Shown here piece after piece: positions 56,412 through 64,000 of a stretch of DNA of 64,000 nucleotides. Numbering within the stretch: the stretch's first letter is position 1; the number at the start of each line of letters is the position of its first letter. The translations under genes were made by a program, and so were the position numbers. The notes under the pieces were generated by a model, which worked only from the letters and a program-made list of their open reading frames with translations, did not search any database and was not told where the DNA came from. Source of the DNA: Arthrobacter sp. ISL-28 (GTDB lineage: Bacteria > Actinomycetota > Actinomycetes > Actinomycetales > Micrococcaceae); contig NZ_JAGGPJ010000013.1 in NCBI RefSeq assembly GCF_018613875.1, positions 1-64,000 on the forward strand, read 5' to 3'.

Positions 56412-57718
56412 CGCAATAGCCCTTCGTAGTGACGCTGCTGTAGCTGCGCGTCAATTTGCTTGACGGTTTCCAAGCCAACGCCCACCATGATCAGGATCGA
56501 GGTGCCACCGAACGGGAAGTTCTGGTTTGCGTTGATCAGCACGAGCGCCACCAGCGGGATCAGTGCCACGAAGCCAAGGTAAATGGCGCCGGGCAGCGTG
56601 ATCCGCGAGAGGACGTACTGCAGGTAATCCGCGGTCGGCTTGCCGGCACGGATACCCGGGATGAAGCCGCCGTATTTCTTCATGTTGTCCGAGACCTCTT
56701 CAGGGTTGAAGGTGATCGCGACGTAGAAGTATGTAAAGAAAACGATCATGGCGAAGTAGAGCGCCATGTAGATGGGGTGGTCCCCGCGCGTGAGGTTGTT
56801 GTTGATCCACTCAACCCACGGCTGAATCGGCTGTCCGGCCTGGGGCTGGTTGAACTGGGAGATCAACGCCGGCAGGTAGAGCATGGACGAGGCGAAGATG
56901 ACCGGGATAACGCCGGCCATGTTCACCTTGATGGGAATGTAGGTGCTTGTGCCGCCCACGGTCCGCCGCCCGATCATCCGCTTGGCGTACTGCACCGGGA
57001 TGCGGCGCTGGGACTGCTCCACGAAGACGACGAGCGCGACCGTCAGCAGGCCGATGGCCAGGACCATGAAGAACGTGCCCGGGCCCTGCGAGGTCCAGAT
57101 GGCACCGAGTGAGGTGGGGAAGCCGGCGGCGATGGCGGTGAAGATGAGCAGGGACATGCCGTTGCCCACGCCCTTTTCCGTGACGAGCTCGCCCATCCAC
57201 ATGATGAGGCCGGTGCCGGCCGTCAGCGTGATGATGATGAGGATTGTGGTGATGACGCTGTTGTCCGGGATGATGGGCAACGCACAACCGGGGAGCAACT
57301 GGCCGGAACGGGCCAGGGACACCAGGGTCGTGGCGTTCAGCAGGCCGAGTGCAATCGTGAGGTAACGCGTGTACTGCGTCAGCTTGGACTGCCCCGAAGC
57401 GCCTTCTTCGTACAGCTCCTGGAACCGGGGAATGACTACCCGGAGCAGCTGCACAATGATGCTGGCCGTAATGTACGGCATGATTCCCAAAGCAAAGATG
57501 GAGACCTGCAGCAATGCACCGCCGCTAAAAAGATTGACGAGCTGGTAGATCCCGCCCGAGGTCTGCCCCTCCGACAAGCATTGCTGGACATTCTGGTAGC
57601 TCACACCAGGCGAGGGGATGAAAGCTCCCAAGCGGAAGATTGTGATGATTCCCAGCGTGAACAACAACTTGCGTCGCAGATCAGGCGTTCGAAACGCCCG
57701 GCCGAATGCGCTAAGCAA
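56408..57718 (-). CDS. secY: Preprotein translocase subunit SecY
   Basis: 436 residues, ten membrane helices. Starts MLSAFGRAFRTPDLRRKLLF; PGVSYQNVQQC and GGALLQVSIFALGIMPYITA lie in the N-terminal half, and GIRAGKPTADYLQYVLSRIT near helix 8. The central channel of the Sec translocon, needed also for export of the Tad pilins. A terminator separates it from rplO. Confidence 0.98.
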   Translation of the reverse strand: MLSAFGRAFRTPDLRRKLLFTLGIITIFRLGAFIPSPGVSYQNVQQCLSEGQTSGGIYQLVNLFSGGALLQVSIFALGIMPYITASIIVQLLRVVIPRFQELYEEGASGQSKLTQYTRYLTIALGLLNATTLVSLARSGQLLPGCALPIIPDNSVITTILIIITLTAGTGLIMWMGELVTEKGVGNGMSLLIFTAIAAGFPTSLGAIWTSQGPGTFFMVLAIGLLTVALVVFVEQSQRRIPVQYAKRMIGRRTVGGTSTYIPIKVNMAGVIPVIFASSMLYLPALISQFNQPQAGQPIQPWVEWINNNLTRGDHPIYMALYFAMIVFFTYFYVAITFNPEEVSDNMKKYGGFIPGIRAGKPTADYLQYVLSRITLPGAIYLGFVALIPLVALVLINANQNFPFGGTSILIMVGVGLETVKQIDAQLQQRHYEGLLR

Positions 57719-57830
57719 GCGTCCTCCTCAGTAGTTAATAAGTCTGGTGATGCAGGTCAATAAACCCAACAACCGAGTCTAACGGTTGATTGCGCTATGC
57801 GAACAATCCGCGAAACGTGCGGATATGAAA

Positions 57831-57870
57831 AACTCCCGGCGCGGGGGCCTCGGCCCCCGTGCCGGGAGTT
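57831..57870 (-). terminator. Rho-independent terminator after rplO
   Basis: An almost perfect 18-bp stem (57831-57848 with 57853-57870; one G-T pair) followed by TTTTT on the minus strand. It ends the rplN-rplO unit before secY, so secY-adk needs its own promoter. Confidence 0.9.
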
Positions 57871-57913
57871 TCAACAACGGGCATCAGCCCACTGTCTCCT
57901 GGAGGGGAATCTC

Positions 57914-58408
57914 CTAGAGAGCGGTGGTGCTTCCGCCTGCTGCGGCGATCTTTTCAGCGGCGCTGGCTGAGAAAGCGTGGGCGGTGACGTCAACCTTGAC
58001 GGTGATGTCTCCGGTGCCAAGCACCTTCACGGGCTGGTTCTTGCGAACCGCGCCCTTTGCAACCAGGTTCTCCACAGTGACAGCGCCACCTTCCGGGAAC
58101 AGCTCGTTGAGCTTGTCCAGGTTAACAACCTGGAACTCAACCCGGAACGGGTTCTTGAAGCCGCGCAGCTTCGGCAGGCGCATGTGCAGCGGCAGCTGGC
58201 CGCCGGCAAAGCCAGCCTTGATCTGGTAGCGGGCCTTCGTACCCTTGGTACCGCGACCAGCGGTCTTACCCTTGGAACCTTCACCACGACCAACGCGGGT
58301 CTTGGCGGTCTTGGCACCCGGGGCGGGACGCAGGTGGTGAACCTTCAGCGCGCTCTGCTTCTCAGCTGCGGCGCTCTGTGCCTTTTCGGCGGTGTTCTTC
58401 TCTGCCAT
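57914..58408 (-). CDS. rplO: 50S ribosomal protein L15
   Basis: 164 residues with an N-terminal Ala/Lys lead of about 20. [40 protein letters not shown] and [17 protein letters not shown] are L15 blocks. Abuts rpmD. Confidence 0.98.
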   Translation of the reverse strand: MAEKNTAEKAQSAAAEKQSALKVHHLRPAPGAKTAKTRVGRGEGSKGKTAGRGTKGTKARYQIKAGFAGGQLPLHMRLPKLRGFKNPFRVEFQVVNLDKLNELFPEGGAVTVENLVAKGAVRKNQPVKVLGTGDITVKVDVTAHAFSASAAEKIAAAGGSTTAL

Positions 58409-58615
58409 TTACTTCGCCTCCTCTACCTTTACCAGGTGCGGAACCGTGTTGAGCATTCCAACGGTCACGACGTCGGCGGTGCGGACAACGGTGTGTCCGA
58501 TCCGCTTCAGGCCGAGGGACCGCAGGGTGTCGCGCTGGTTCTGCTTGCCGCCAATGACGGACTTGATCTGAGTGATCTCCAACTGGGCGTCGGAGGGAAT
58601 CAGGTTCTTAGCCAT
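58409..58615 (-). CDS. rpmD: 50S ribosomal protein L30
   Basis: 68 residues: [20 protein letters not shown] followed by [20 protein letters not shown]. Between rpsE and rplO in the spc-type operon. Confidence 0.98.
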   Translation of the reverse strand: MAKNLIPSDAQLEITQIKSVIGGKQNQRDTLRSLGLKRIGHTVVRTADVVTVGMLNTVPHLVKVEEAK

Positions 58616-58618
58616 TAC

Positions 58619-59347
58619 TTAGACACCTGCCTTCTGGTTCAGCAGTGCGCGCACCAGTGCCTGCGGAGCAATCTCGTCCAGCGGCAGGCCACGGCGTGCT
58701 GCCACGGCTGCCGGCTCTTCGAGGCGCTTCAGGGCGTCAACAGTCGCGTGAACGATGTTGATGGCGTTCGAGGAACCGAGCGACTTGGAGAGGATGTCGT
58801 GGATACCCACGCACTCCAGTACTGCACGGACCGGACCACCGGCGATAACACCGGTACCGGCGGAGGCCGGACGCAGCATGACGACACCTGCGGCAGCCTC
58901 GCCCTGGACGCGGTGAGGGATGGTGTTGCCAACGCGGGGAACGCGGAAGAAGGACTTCTTGGCCTCTTCAACGCCCTTCGCGATTGCGGCGGGAACTTCC
59001 TTCGCCTTGCCGTAGCCGACGCCGACCATACCGTTACCGTCACCAACGACGACGAGTGCGGTGAAGCTGAAGCGACGACCACCCTTGACGACCTTGGAAA
59101 CGCGGTTGATGGTAACAACGCGCTCTACGAACTGGCTCTTCTCGGCTTCACGGCCGCCATCGCGGCCACCACGGCCGCCACGGTCGCCGCGGCCCTGGCC
59201 ACGGTCGCCACGCTCGCCGCGACGAGCGCCACCACGGCGGTCATCGGCAGCTGCGGGGGCAGTGGTCTCAGTGGCCTCAGCAGCTACGGCTTCAGGCGCC
59301 TTCTGATCTGCAGACACAGTGTCCTTTTCCTTGTTTGCTTCCGTCAC
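58619..59347 (-). CDS. rpsE: 30S ribosomal protein S5 with Arg/Gly-rich N-terminus
   Basis: 242 residues. Residues about 35-70 are Arg/Gly/Asp repeats ([20 protein letters not shown]), a feature of actinobacterial S5. The S5 core follows: [20 protein letters not shown] and [20 protein letters not shown]. Overlaps rplR by 4 bases. Confidence 0.98.
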   Translation of the reverse strand: MTEANKEKDTVSADQKAPEAVAAEATETTAPAAADDRRGGARRGERGDRGQGRGDRGGRGGRDGGREAEKSQFVERVVTINRVSKVVKGGRRFSFTALVVVGDGNGMVGVGYGKAKEVPAAIAKGVEEAKKSFFRVPRVGNTIPHRVQGEAAAGVVMLRPASAGTGVIAGGPVRAVLECVGIHDILSKSLGSSNAINIVHATVDALKRLEEPAAVAARRGLPLDEIAPQALVRALLNQKAGV

Positions 59348-59727
59348 AGTGACAGCCCACCTTCACGTGCACCGTCAGCGACGGCGGCGATCCGGCCGTG
59401 GTACTTGTTACCACCACGGTCGAAGACAACAGCTTCGATTCCGGCAGCCTTGGCGCGCTCGGCCACGAGCTCGCCAACGCGCTTGGCCTTGGCGGTCTTG
59501 TCACCGTCGAATGCACGAAGGTCGGCTTCCAGTGTGGAGGCGCTCGCCACGGTCAGGCCCTTGGTGTCATCGACAACCTGGACGAATACGTGGCGTGCGG
59601 AGCGGTTGACGACCAGACGAGGACGTACAGCCGTTCCGGAGATGCGCTTGCGGATACGAAGCTGGCGGCGGCTGCGCGAAGCAGACTTGCTCTTGTTCGT
59701 GCGCTTCTTGTTAATTGCGATGGCCAT
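59344..59727 (-). CDS. rplR: 50S ribosomal protein L18
   Basis: 127 residues, binds 5S r[43 protein letters not shown] and [20 protein letters not shown] are typical. Two bases after rplF. Confidence 0.98.
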   Translation of the reverse strand: MAIAINKKRTNKSKSASRSRRQLRIRKRISGTAVRPRLVVNRSARHVFVQVVDDTKGLTVASASTLEADLRAFDGDKTAKAKRVGELVAERAKAAGIEAVVFDRGGNKYHGRIAAVADGAREGGLSL

Positions 59728-59729
59728 GG

Positions 59730-60266
59730 TTACTTACCAGCCTTTCCGACCTTGCGGCGGATGACTTCGCCGGCGTAGCGAATGCCCTTGCCCTTATAGG
59801 GGTCCGGCTTACGCAGCTTGCGAATGTTGGCAGCAACCTCGCCGACCTGCTGCTTGTTGATGCCTGAGACAGAGAGCTTGGTCGGCCCCTCTACTGCAAA
59901 GGTGATGCCGGCCGGTGCGGAAACGTTGACCGGGTGGCTGAAGCCGAGAGCGAACTCAAGGTCAGATCCCTTGGCCTGAACGCGGTAACCGGTACCGACG
60001 ATTTCAAGCTTCTTCTCGTAGCCTGCGGTGACACCCTGGATCATGTTGGCGATCAGGGTGCGGGTCAGGCCGTGGAGTGAACGGGAGGCGCGCTCGTCGT
60101 TCGGGCGGGCGACAGTCAGGGTGCCATCTTCCAGGGAAACCTCGATCGGGCTGGCAACAGTGTGGCTCAGCTCGCCTTTGGAACCCTTGACGCTGACGAC
60201 AGAGCCGTCAACCTTGACCTCAACGCCGGCAGGAACGGTGATGGGGAGACGTCCAATACGTGACAT
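59730..60266 (-). CDS. rplF: 50S ribosomal protein L6
   Basis: 178 residues: [20 protein letters not shown] at the start and [20 protein letters not shown] near the end, the most conserved L6 segments. Confidence 0.99.
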   Translation of the reverse strand: MSRIGRLPITVPAGVEVKVDGSVVSVKGSKGELSHTVASPIEVSLEDGTLTVARPNDERASRSLHGLTRTLIANMIQGVTAGYEKKLEIVGTGYRVQAKGSDLEFALGFSHPVNVSAPAGITFAVEGPTKLSVSGINKQQVGEVAANIRKLRKPDPYKGKGIRYAGEVIRRKVGKAGK

Positions 60267-60284
60267 TATTCTCTTCCTTTCCCG

Positions 60285-60683
60285 TTACCAGACGTAAGCG
60301 AGGACTTCGCCGCCCACGCCCTTCTTGCCGGCCTGCTTGTCAGTCAAGAGGCCGGAAGAGGTGGACAGGATTGCGATACCCAGGCCACCGAGCACGTGCG
60401 GCAGGTTGGTGGACTTTGCGTAAACACGCAGTCCCGGCTTGGAAATACGACGAACACCGGCGATCGAACGCTCGCGGTTCGGACCGAACTTGAGCTCGAG
60501 AGTCAGCTTCTTGCCGACTTCAGCGTCCTCTTCCTTCCAGCCGGCGATGAAACCTTCGGCCTTCAGGATGTCGGCAACGCGTGCCTTGAGCTTGCTGTAA
60601 GGCATAGACACGGAATCGTGGTATGCCGAGTTTGCGTTGCGCAGACGCGTAAGCATATCTGCGACAGGATCTGTCATAGTCAT
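60285..60683 (-). CDS. rpsH: 30S ribosomal protein S8
   Basis: 132 residues: [20 protein letters not shown] at the start and [20 protein letters not shown] near the C-terminus. Usual place before rplF. Confidence 0.99.
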   Translation of the reverse strand: MTMTDPVADMLTRLRNANSAYHDSVSMPYSKLKARVADILKAEGFIAGWKEEDAEVGKKLTLELKFGPNRERSIAGVRRISKPGLRVYAKSTNLPHVLGGLGIAILSTSSGLLTDKQAGKKGVGGEVLAYVW

Positions 60684-60765
60684 GTGGGCTCTTGCCCTTC
60701 CTCGTAACGGTTTCCTTCGCGCCGACCCCTCGGGATCAGTGCAACCGGACCTTTTACGTAGCTAA

Positions 60766-61347
60766 TTAAGCTTCGGTTTTGAACGGGAAACCAAGCGCCT
60801 TGAGCAGCGCGCGGCCTTCGTCGTCGGTCTTGGCAGTGGTAACAACCGTGATGTCCATACCGCGAACGCGGTCGATGGAATCCTGGTCGATCTCGTGGAA
60901 CATAACCTGCTCGGTCAGACCGAAGGTGTAGTTGCCGTTGCCATCGAACTGCTTGCCGCTGAGGCCGCGGAAGTCACGGATACGCGGCAGGGCCAGCGTG
61001 ACCAGACGGTCCACGAATTCCCACATGCGGTCGCCACGCAGGGTTGCGTGTGCGCCGATGGGCATGCCTTCGCGCAGCTTGAACTGGGCGATCGACTTAC
61101 GGGCCTTGGTTACCTGCGGCTTCTGGCCGGTGATCAGGGTGAGGTCGCGGACAGCGCCGTCGATCAGCTTGGAGTCCTTGGCGGCATCTCCAACACCCAT
61201 GTTCACAACAACCTTGACCAGACGGGGAACCTGGTTAACGTTCTCGTACTTGAATTCATCCTGGAGCGTCGCCTTGATGGATTCTGCGTACTTTGTCTTC
61301 AGACGAGGAACGATCTTCGTTGCCGGAGTCTCGAGAGTCTCAGTCAT
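60766..61347 (-). CDS. rplE: 50S ribosomal protein L5
   Basis: 193 residues: [40 protein letters not shown] and [20 protein letters not shown]. The first base of its start codon overlaps the rplX stop. Confidence 0.98.
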   Translation of the reverse strand: MTETLETPATKIVPRLKTKYAESIKATLQDEFKYENVNQVPRLVKVVVNMGVGDAAKDSKLIDGAVRDLTLITGQKPQVTKARKSIAQFKLREGMPIGAHATLRGDRMWEFVDRLVTLALPRIRDFRGLSGKQFDGNGNYTFGLTEQVMFHEIDQDSIDRVRGMDITVVTTAKTDDEGRALLKALGFPFKTEA

Positions 61348-61706
61348 TAGATGTCCTTCCCTGAGCTCTTTGCCACGCGTACGCGCACTTCACGCTGCAC
61401 GCCATTGCGCTCAACGGTTTCGGTGCGGAAACCAACACGGGTGGGCTTCTTGGTGGACGGGTCAACCAAAGCCACGTTGGAGATGTGGATCGGGGCCTCG
61501 ACAACCTCGATGCCACCGGTCTTGGTGCCGCGCTGCGACTGACCGACCTTGGTGTGCTTGGTCACGCGGTTAATACCTTCAACCAACACGCGGTTGGTGT
61601 CCGGGAATACGCGCAGAACCTTGCCCTGCTTGCCACGGTCGCCGCCGCGCTCAGCCTTGGCGCCAGTGATGACCTGAACCAGGTCACCCTTCTTGATCTT
61701 AGCCAT
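61347..61706 (-). CDS. rplX: 50S ribosomal protein L24
   Basis: 119 residues. KOW motif in [20 protein letters not shown] and [20 protein letters not shown]; the C-terminal KPTRVGFR is typical of bacterial L24. Confidence 0.98.
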   Translation of the reverse strand: MAKIKKGDLVQVITGAKAERGGDRGKQGKVLRVFPDTNRVLVEGINRVTKHTKVGQSQRGTKTGGIEVVEAPIHISNVALVDPSTKKPTRVGFRTETVERNGVQREVRVRVAKSSGKDI

Positions 61707-61709
61707 GGA

Positions 61710-62078
61710 CTAGAGCACCTCCGGAGCCAGAGAAACGATCTTCATGAACTTCTTGTCACGGAGTTCACGACCAACCGGTCCGAAGATACGGGTGCCGCGG
61801 GGGTCACCGTCGTTCTTCAGGATCACAGCTGCGTTCTCGTCAAACTTGATGTAGGAACCATCCGCACGGCGGCGTTCCTTCTTAGTACGGACGATGACAG
61901 CCTTGACGACATCGCCCTTCTTTACGTTGCCGCCCGGGATTGCGTCCTTGACGGTAGCGACGATGACGTCGCCGATGCCTGCGTAGCGACGGCCAGATCC
62001 ACCGAGAACGCGAATGGTAAGGATTTCCTTAGCACCCGTGTTGTCGGCGACCTTGAGTCGCGACTCCTGCTGAATCAC
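61710..62078 (-). CDS. rplN: 50S ribosomal protein L14
   Basis: 122 residues: [20 protein letters not shown] and [20 protein letters not shown]. First gene after a ~520-base gap, so the likely start of the spc-type operon. Confidence 0.99.
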   Translation of the reverse strand: MIQQESRLKVADNTGAKEILTIRVLGGSGRRYAGIGDVIVATVKDAIPGGNVKKGDVVKAVIVRTKKERRRADGSYIKFDENAAVILKNDGDPRGTRIFGPVGRELRDKKFMKIVSLAPEVL

Positions 62079-62529
62079 TATTTACTCCTTGCGTCGCGCC
62101 GGTTCTCAGACCGAAAATCTTCCTACGGAATGAGCCTTGCGGAACGGTTGATCGGGGTGTCTCTTGACCTGCCTGGATTTTGCCAGACCAGGCCTAAACG
62201 CCCGTGCCAAAAACATTTGCTTCCCAACCGGATTCGGACGCAGTCCGAGCGCAAGGGGGCACTATGCCGTGGCACGATTGTTTACGAGGTTTGATGACGG
62301 CGCACAAAAGGCGCCATACAAACTCAAAATCTTAGCACAGTTCGGGCCCAGCCCCATATCACAGGGGCCGGGCCTCCGCTAAACTGACGACGGCGTTCCG
62401 CGCCGCTGACTTTCGGCCCGCCGGAGCCGCCGCTCCCCCGCAAAGCCGGTCCGCCGTCGTCGGGCAGCCCACAAATACCGCCGCCGCATGCTGGTGGCGC
62501 GACCGGCGCGACCGGCAGCGGAAAATGCG
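62079..62529 (-). promoter_or_regulatory. Long leader/promoter region of the rplN operon
   Basis: About 450 bases with no supportable gene between rplN and the rpsQ terminator. On the minus strand TGTGCTAAGAT (centre -10 at 62334-62329) is an extended -10 box and would give a ~245-base leader; no good -35 is seen. The rest is moderately AT-rich near the box and GC-rich towards rpsQ. Confidence 0.35.
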
Positions 62530-62562
62530 GAAACCCCCGCTCCCAAAGGGAACGGGGGTTTC
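62530..62562 (-). terminator. Terminator after rpsQ
   Basis: Perfect 10-bp stem (62530-62539 with 62553-62562) followed by ATTTTC on the minus strand, 35 bases past the rpsQ stop. It ends the S10-type operon. Confidence 0.85.
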
Positions 62563-62596
62563 CTGCACAGCTTGCGTTTCAGCAAAGCCGCTGGTG

Positions 62597-62905
62597 TTAC
62601 TTGGCCTTTTCGAGGATCTCAACCAGGCGCCACCGCTTGCTGGCGGACAGCGGGCGGGTCTCGGCGAGGAGAACGAGGTCGCCGATGCCGGCGGTGTTCT
62701 CTTCGTCGTGAGCCTTGATCTTCGAGGTGCGGCGGATGACCTTGCCGTAAAGGGCGTGCTTCACGCGGTCTTCAACCTGGACAACGATGGTCTTTTCCAT
62801 CTTGTCCGAGACTACGTAGCCGCGCTTCGTCTTACGGTAACCGCGCTCGCCAGCCGTAGCCGTTGCGGAAACAGTTTCCGTCACGTTCTCGTCCTTTTCA
62901 CTCAC
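62597..62905 (-). CDS. rpsQ: 30S ribosomal protein S17
   Basis: 102 residues: [20 protein letters not shown] and [20 protein letters not shown], with [20 protein letters not shown] at the end. An acidic lead of about 20 residues precedes the core. Overlaps rpmC by 4 bases; last gene of its operon. Confidence 0.98.
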   Translation of the reverse strand: MSEKDENVTETVSATATAGERGYRKTKRGYVVSDKMEKTIVVQVEDRVKHALYGKVIRRTSKIKAHDEENTAGIGDLVLLAETRPLSASKRWRLVEILEKAK

Positions 62906-63237
62906 TTGGCGTCCTCCTCAGTCGCAGCTTCGGCCGGCTCTTCAGCCTTCTCAGCCTTGGCTGCGGACTTCTTGGACTTCTTTTCTTCCTTGGCTTCCGC
63001 AACCGGTGCGGCAACCTCGGCACGAATGCCCAGCTCGCGCTCACGGAGAACGGTGTAGATGCGTGCGATGTCCTTCTTTACCGCGCGCAGACGACCGTGG
63101 TTCTCCAGCTGTCCGGTGGCGGACTGGAAACGCAGGTTGAACAGCTCTTCCTTGGACTTGCGGAGTTCTTCAACGAGACGCTCGTTGTCGAAACCGTCCA
63201 GCTGTGCGGGTGCGAGATCCTTCGACCCTACTGCCAT
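62902..63237 (-). CDS. rpmC: 50S ribosomal protein L29 with charged tail
   Basis: 111 residues. The L29 core (about 1-75) has [20 protein letters not shown] and [19 protein letters not shown]. The remainder is a Lys/Ala/Glu tail ([20 protein letters not shown]), making it longer than the usual ~65-80 residues. Confidence 0.97.
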   Translation of the reverse strand: MAVGSKDLAPAQLDGFDNERLVEELRKSKEELFNLRFQSATGQLENHGRLRAVKKDIARIYTVLRERELGIRAEVAAPVAEAKEEKKSKKSAAKAEKAEEPAEAATEEDAK

Positions 63238-63239
63238 TT

Positions 63240-63656
63240 CTATTCACCACCTTCGCGACGCACAATGCGTGCCTTCAACGGGAGCTTGTGGATTGCCAGG
63301 CGCAGTGCCTCGCGAGCTACCTCTTCATTGACACCGGAGAGTTCGAAGAGAACCCGGCCCGGCTTGACGTTAGCGACCCACCATTCCGGAGAACCCTTAC
63401 CGGAACCCATGCGGGTTTCGGCCGGCTTCTTCGTCAGCGGACGGTCCGGGTAGATGTTGATCCAGACCTTACCGCCACGCTTGATGTGGCGGGTCATCGC
63501 GATACGGGCAGACTCGATCTGACGGTTCGTCACGTATGCCGGGCTCAGGGCCTGGATACCGTACTCACCGAAGGAGACCTTGGTGCCGCCCGTAGCAGCG
63601 CCGGAACGACCCGGGTGGTGCTGCTTACGGTGCTTGACTCGACGTGGGATAAGCAT
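63240..63656 (-). CDS. rplP: 50S ribosomal protein L16
   Basis: 138 residues: [24 protein letters not shown]-type segment as [20 protein letters not shown], and [20 protein letters not shown]. Follows rpsC directly. Confidence 0.99.
   Translation of the reverse strand: MLIPRRVKHRKQHHPGRSGAATGGTKVSFGEYGIQALSPAYVTNRQIESARIAMTRHIKRGGKVWINIYPDRPLTKKPAETRMGSGKGSPEWWVANVKPGRVLFELSGVNEEVAREALRLAIHKLPLKARIVRREGGE

Positions 63657-64000
<344 letters not shown>

Noticed and set aside
57977..59764. A 595-codon plus-strand frame opposite rplO-rpmD-rpsE-rplR
   Set aside because: It runs opposite four certain ribosomal protein genes and has a low-complexity composition (Leu/Asp/Val/Ala) typical of antisense frames.

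Overview
The window is a high-GC actinobacterial chromosome segment, most like Arthrobacter, Pseudarthrobacter or another Micrococcaceae member. This rests on the ribosomal protein sequences, the TreX-TreY-TreZ trehalose set, a GTG-started actinobacterial-type inositol-3-phosphate synthase, and Ala/Glu-rich tails on several ribosomal proteins. No tRNA, rRNA or CRISPR array was seen.

A conserved minus-strand housekeeping backbone runs from right to left. It starts with rpsC (partial)-rplP-rpmC-rpsQ, then rplN-rplX-rplE-rpsH-rplF-rplR-rpsE-rpmD-rplO, then secY-adk-map, then infA-rpmJ-rpsM-rpsK-rpoA-rplQ-truA. It continues with rplM-rpsI, glmM and glmS-acpS-nnr, then treX-treY-treZ, an aldo/keto reductase and the start of ino1. 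Hairpin terminators follow rpsQ, rplO, adk, rplQ, rpsI and glmM and split this into transcription units.

Accessory blocks interrupt the backbone. (1) 12.3-18.9 kb holds coaA, a VanY-like lipoprotein, an overlapping pair of a PaaK/CapK-like adenylate-forming enzyme and a nitroreductase-like protein, mscL and a hypothetical gene. (2) 20.4-28.6 kb, between glmM and rpsI, is a surface-glycan island. It carries an acyltransferase-3, a decayed IS3-family element, a truncated and frameshifted second acyltransferase, a GT2-GtrA glycosyltransferase and two overlapping GT39-type glycosyltransferases. The promoter and 5' end of the GT2 gene occur twice, on either side of the IS remnant. (3) 29.9-49.5 kb, between rplM and truA, holds one prepilin peptidase and two complete collinear Tad (Flp pilus) operons, each flp-tadE-tadG-cpaB-cpaE-cpaF-tadB-tadC. 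The first also ends in an extra flp and a strong terminator. Next come an Hpt-like protein without its histidine, a divergent response regulator/histidine kinase pair, and the remains of a second two-component system against truA.

As a whole, the Tad block should make and export Flp pilins cut by the single nearby peptidase. The glycan island should modify a cell-envelope polymer or protein. The tre genes turn glycogen into trehalose. The two tandem Tad operons, the islands placed in a ribosomal/glmM backbone and the ligase/nitroreductase pair are the most interesting items. All functional calls come from reading protein sequence by eye; no database search was run.
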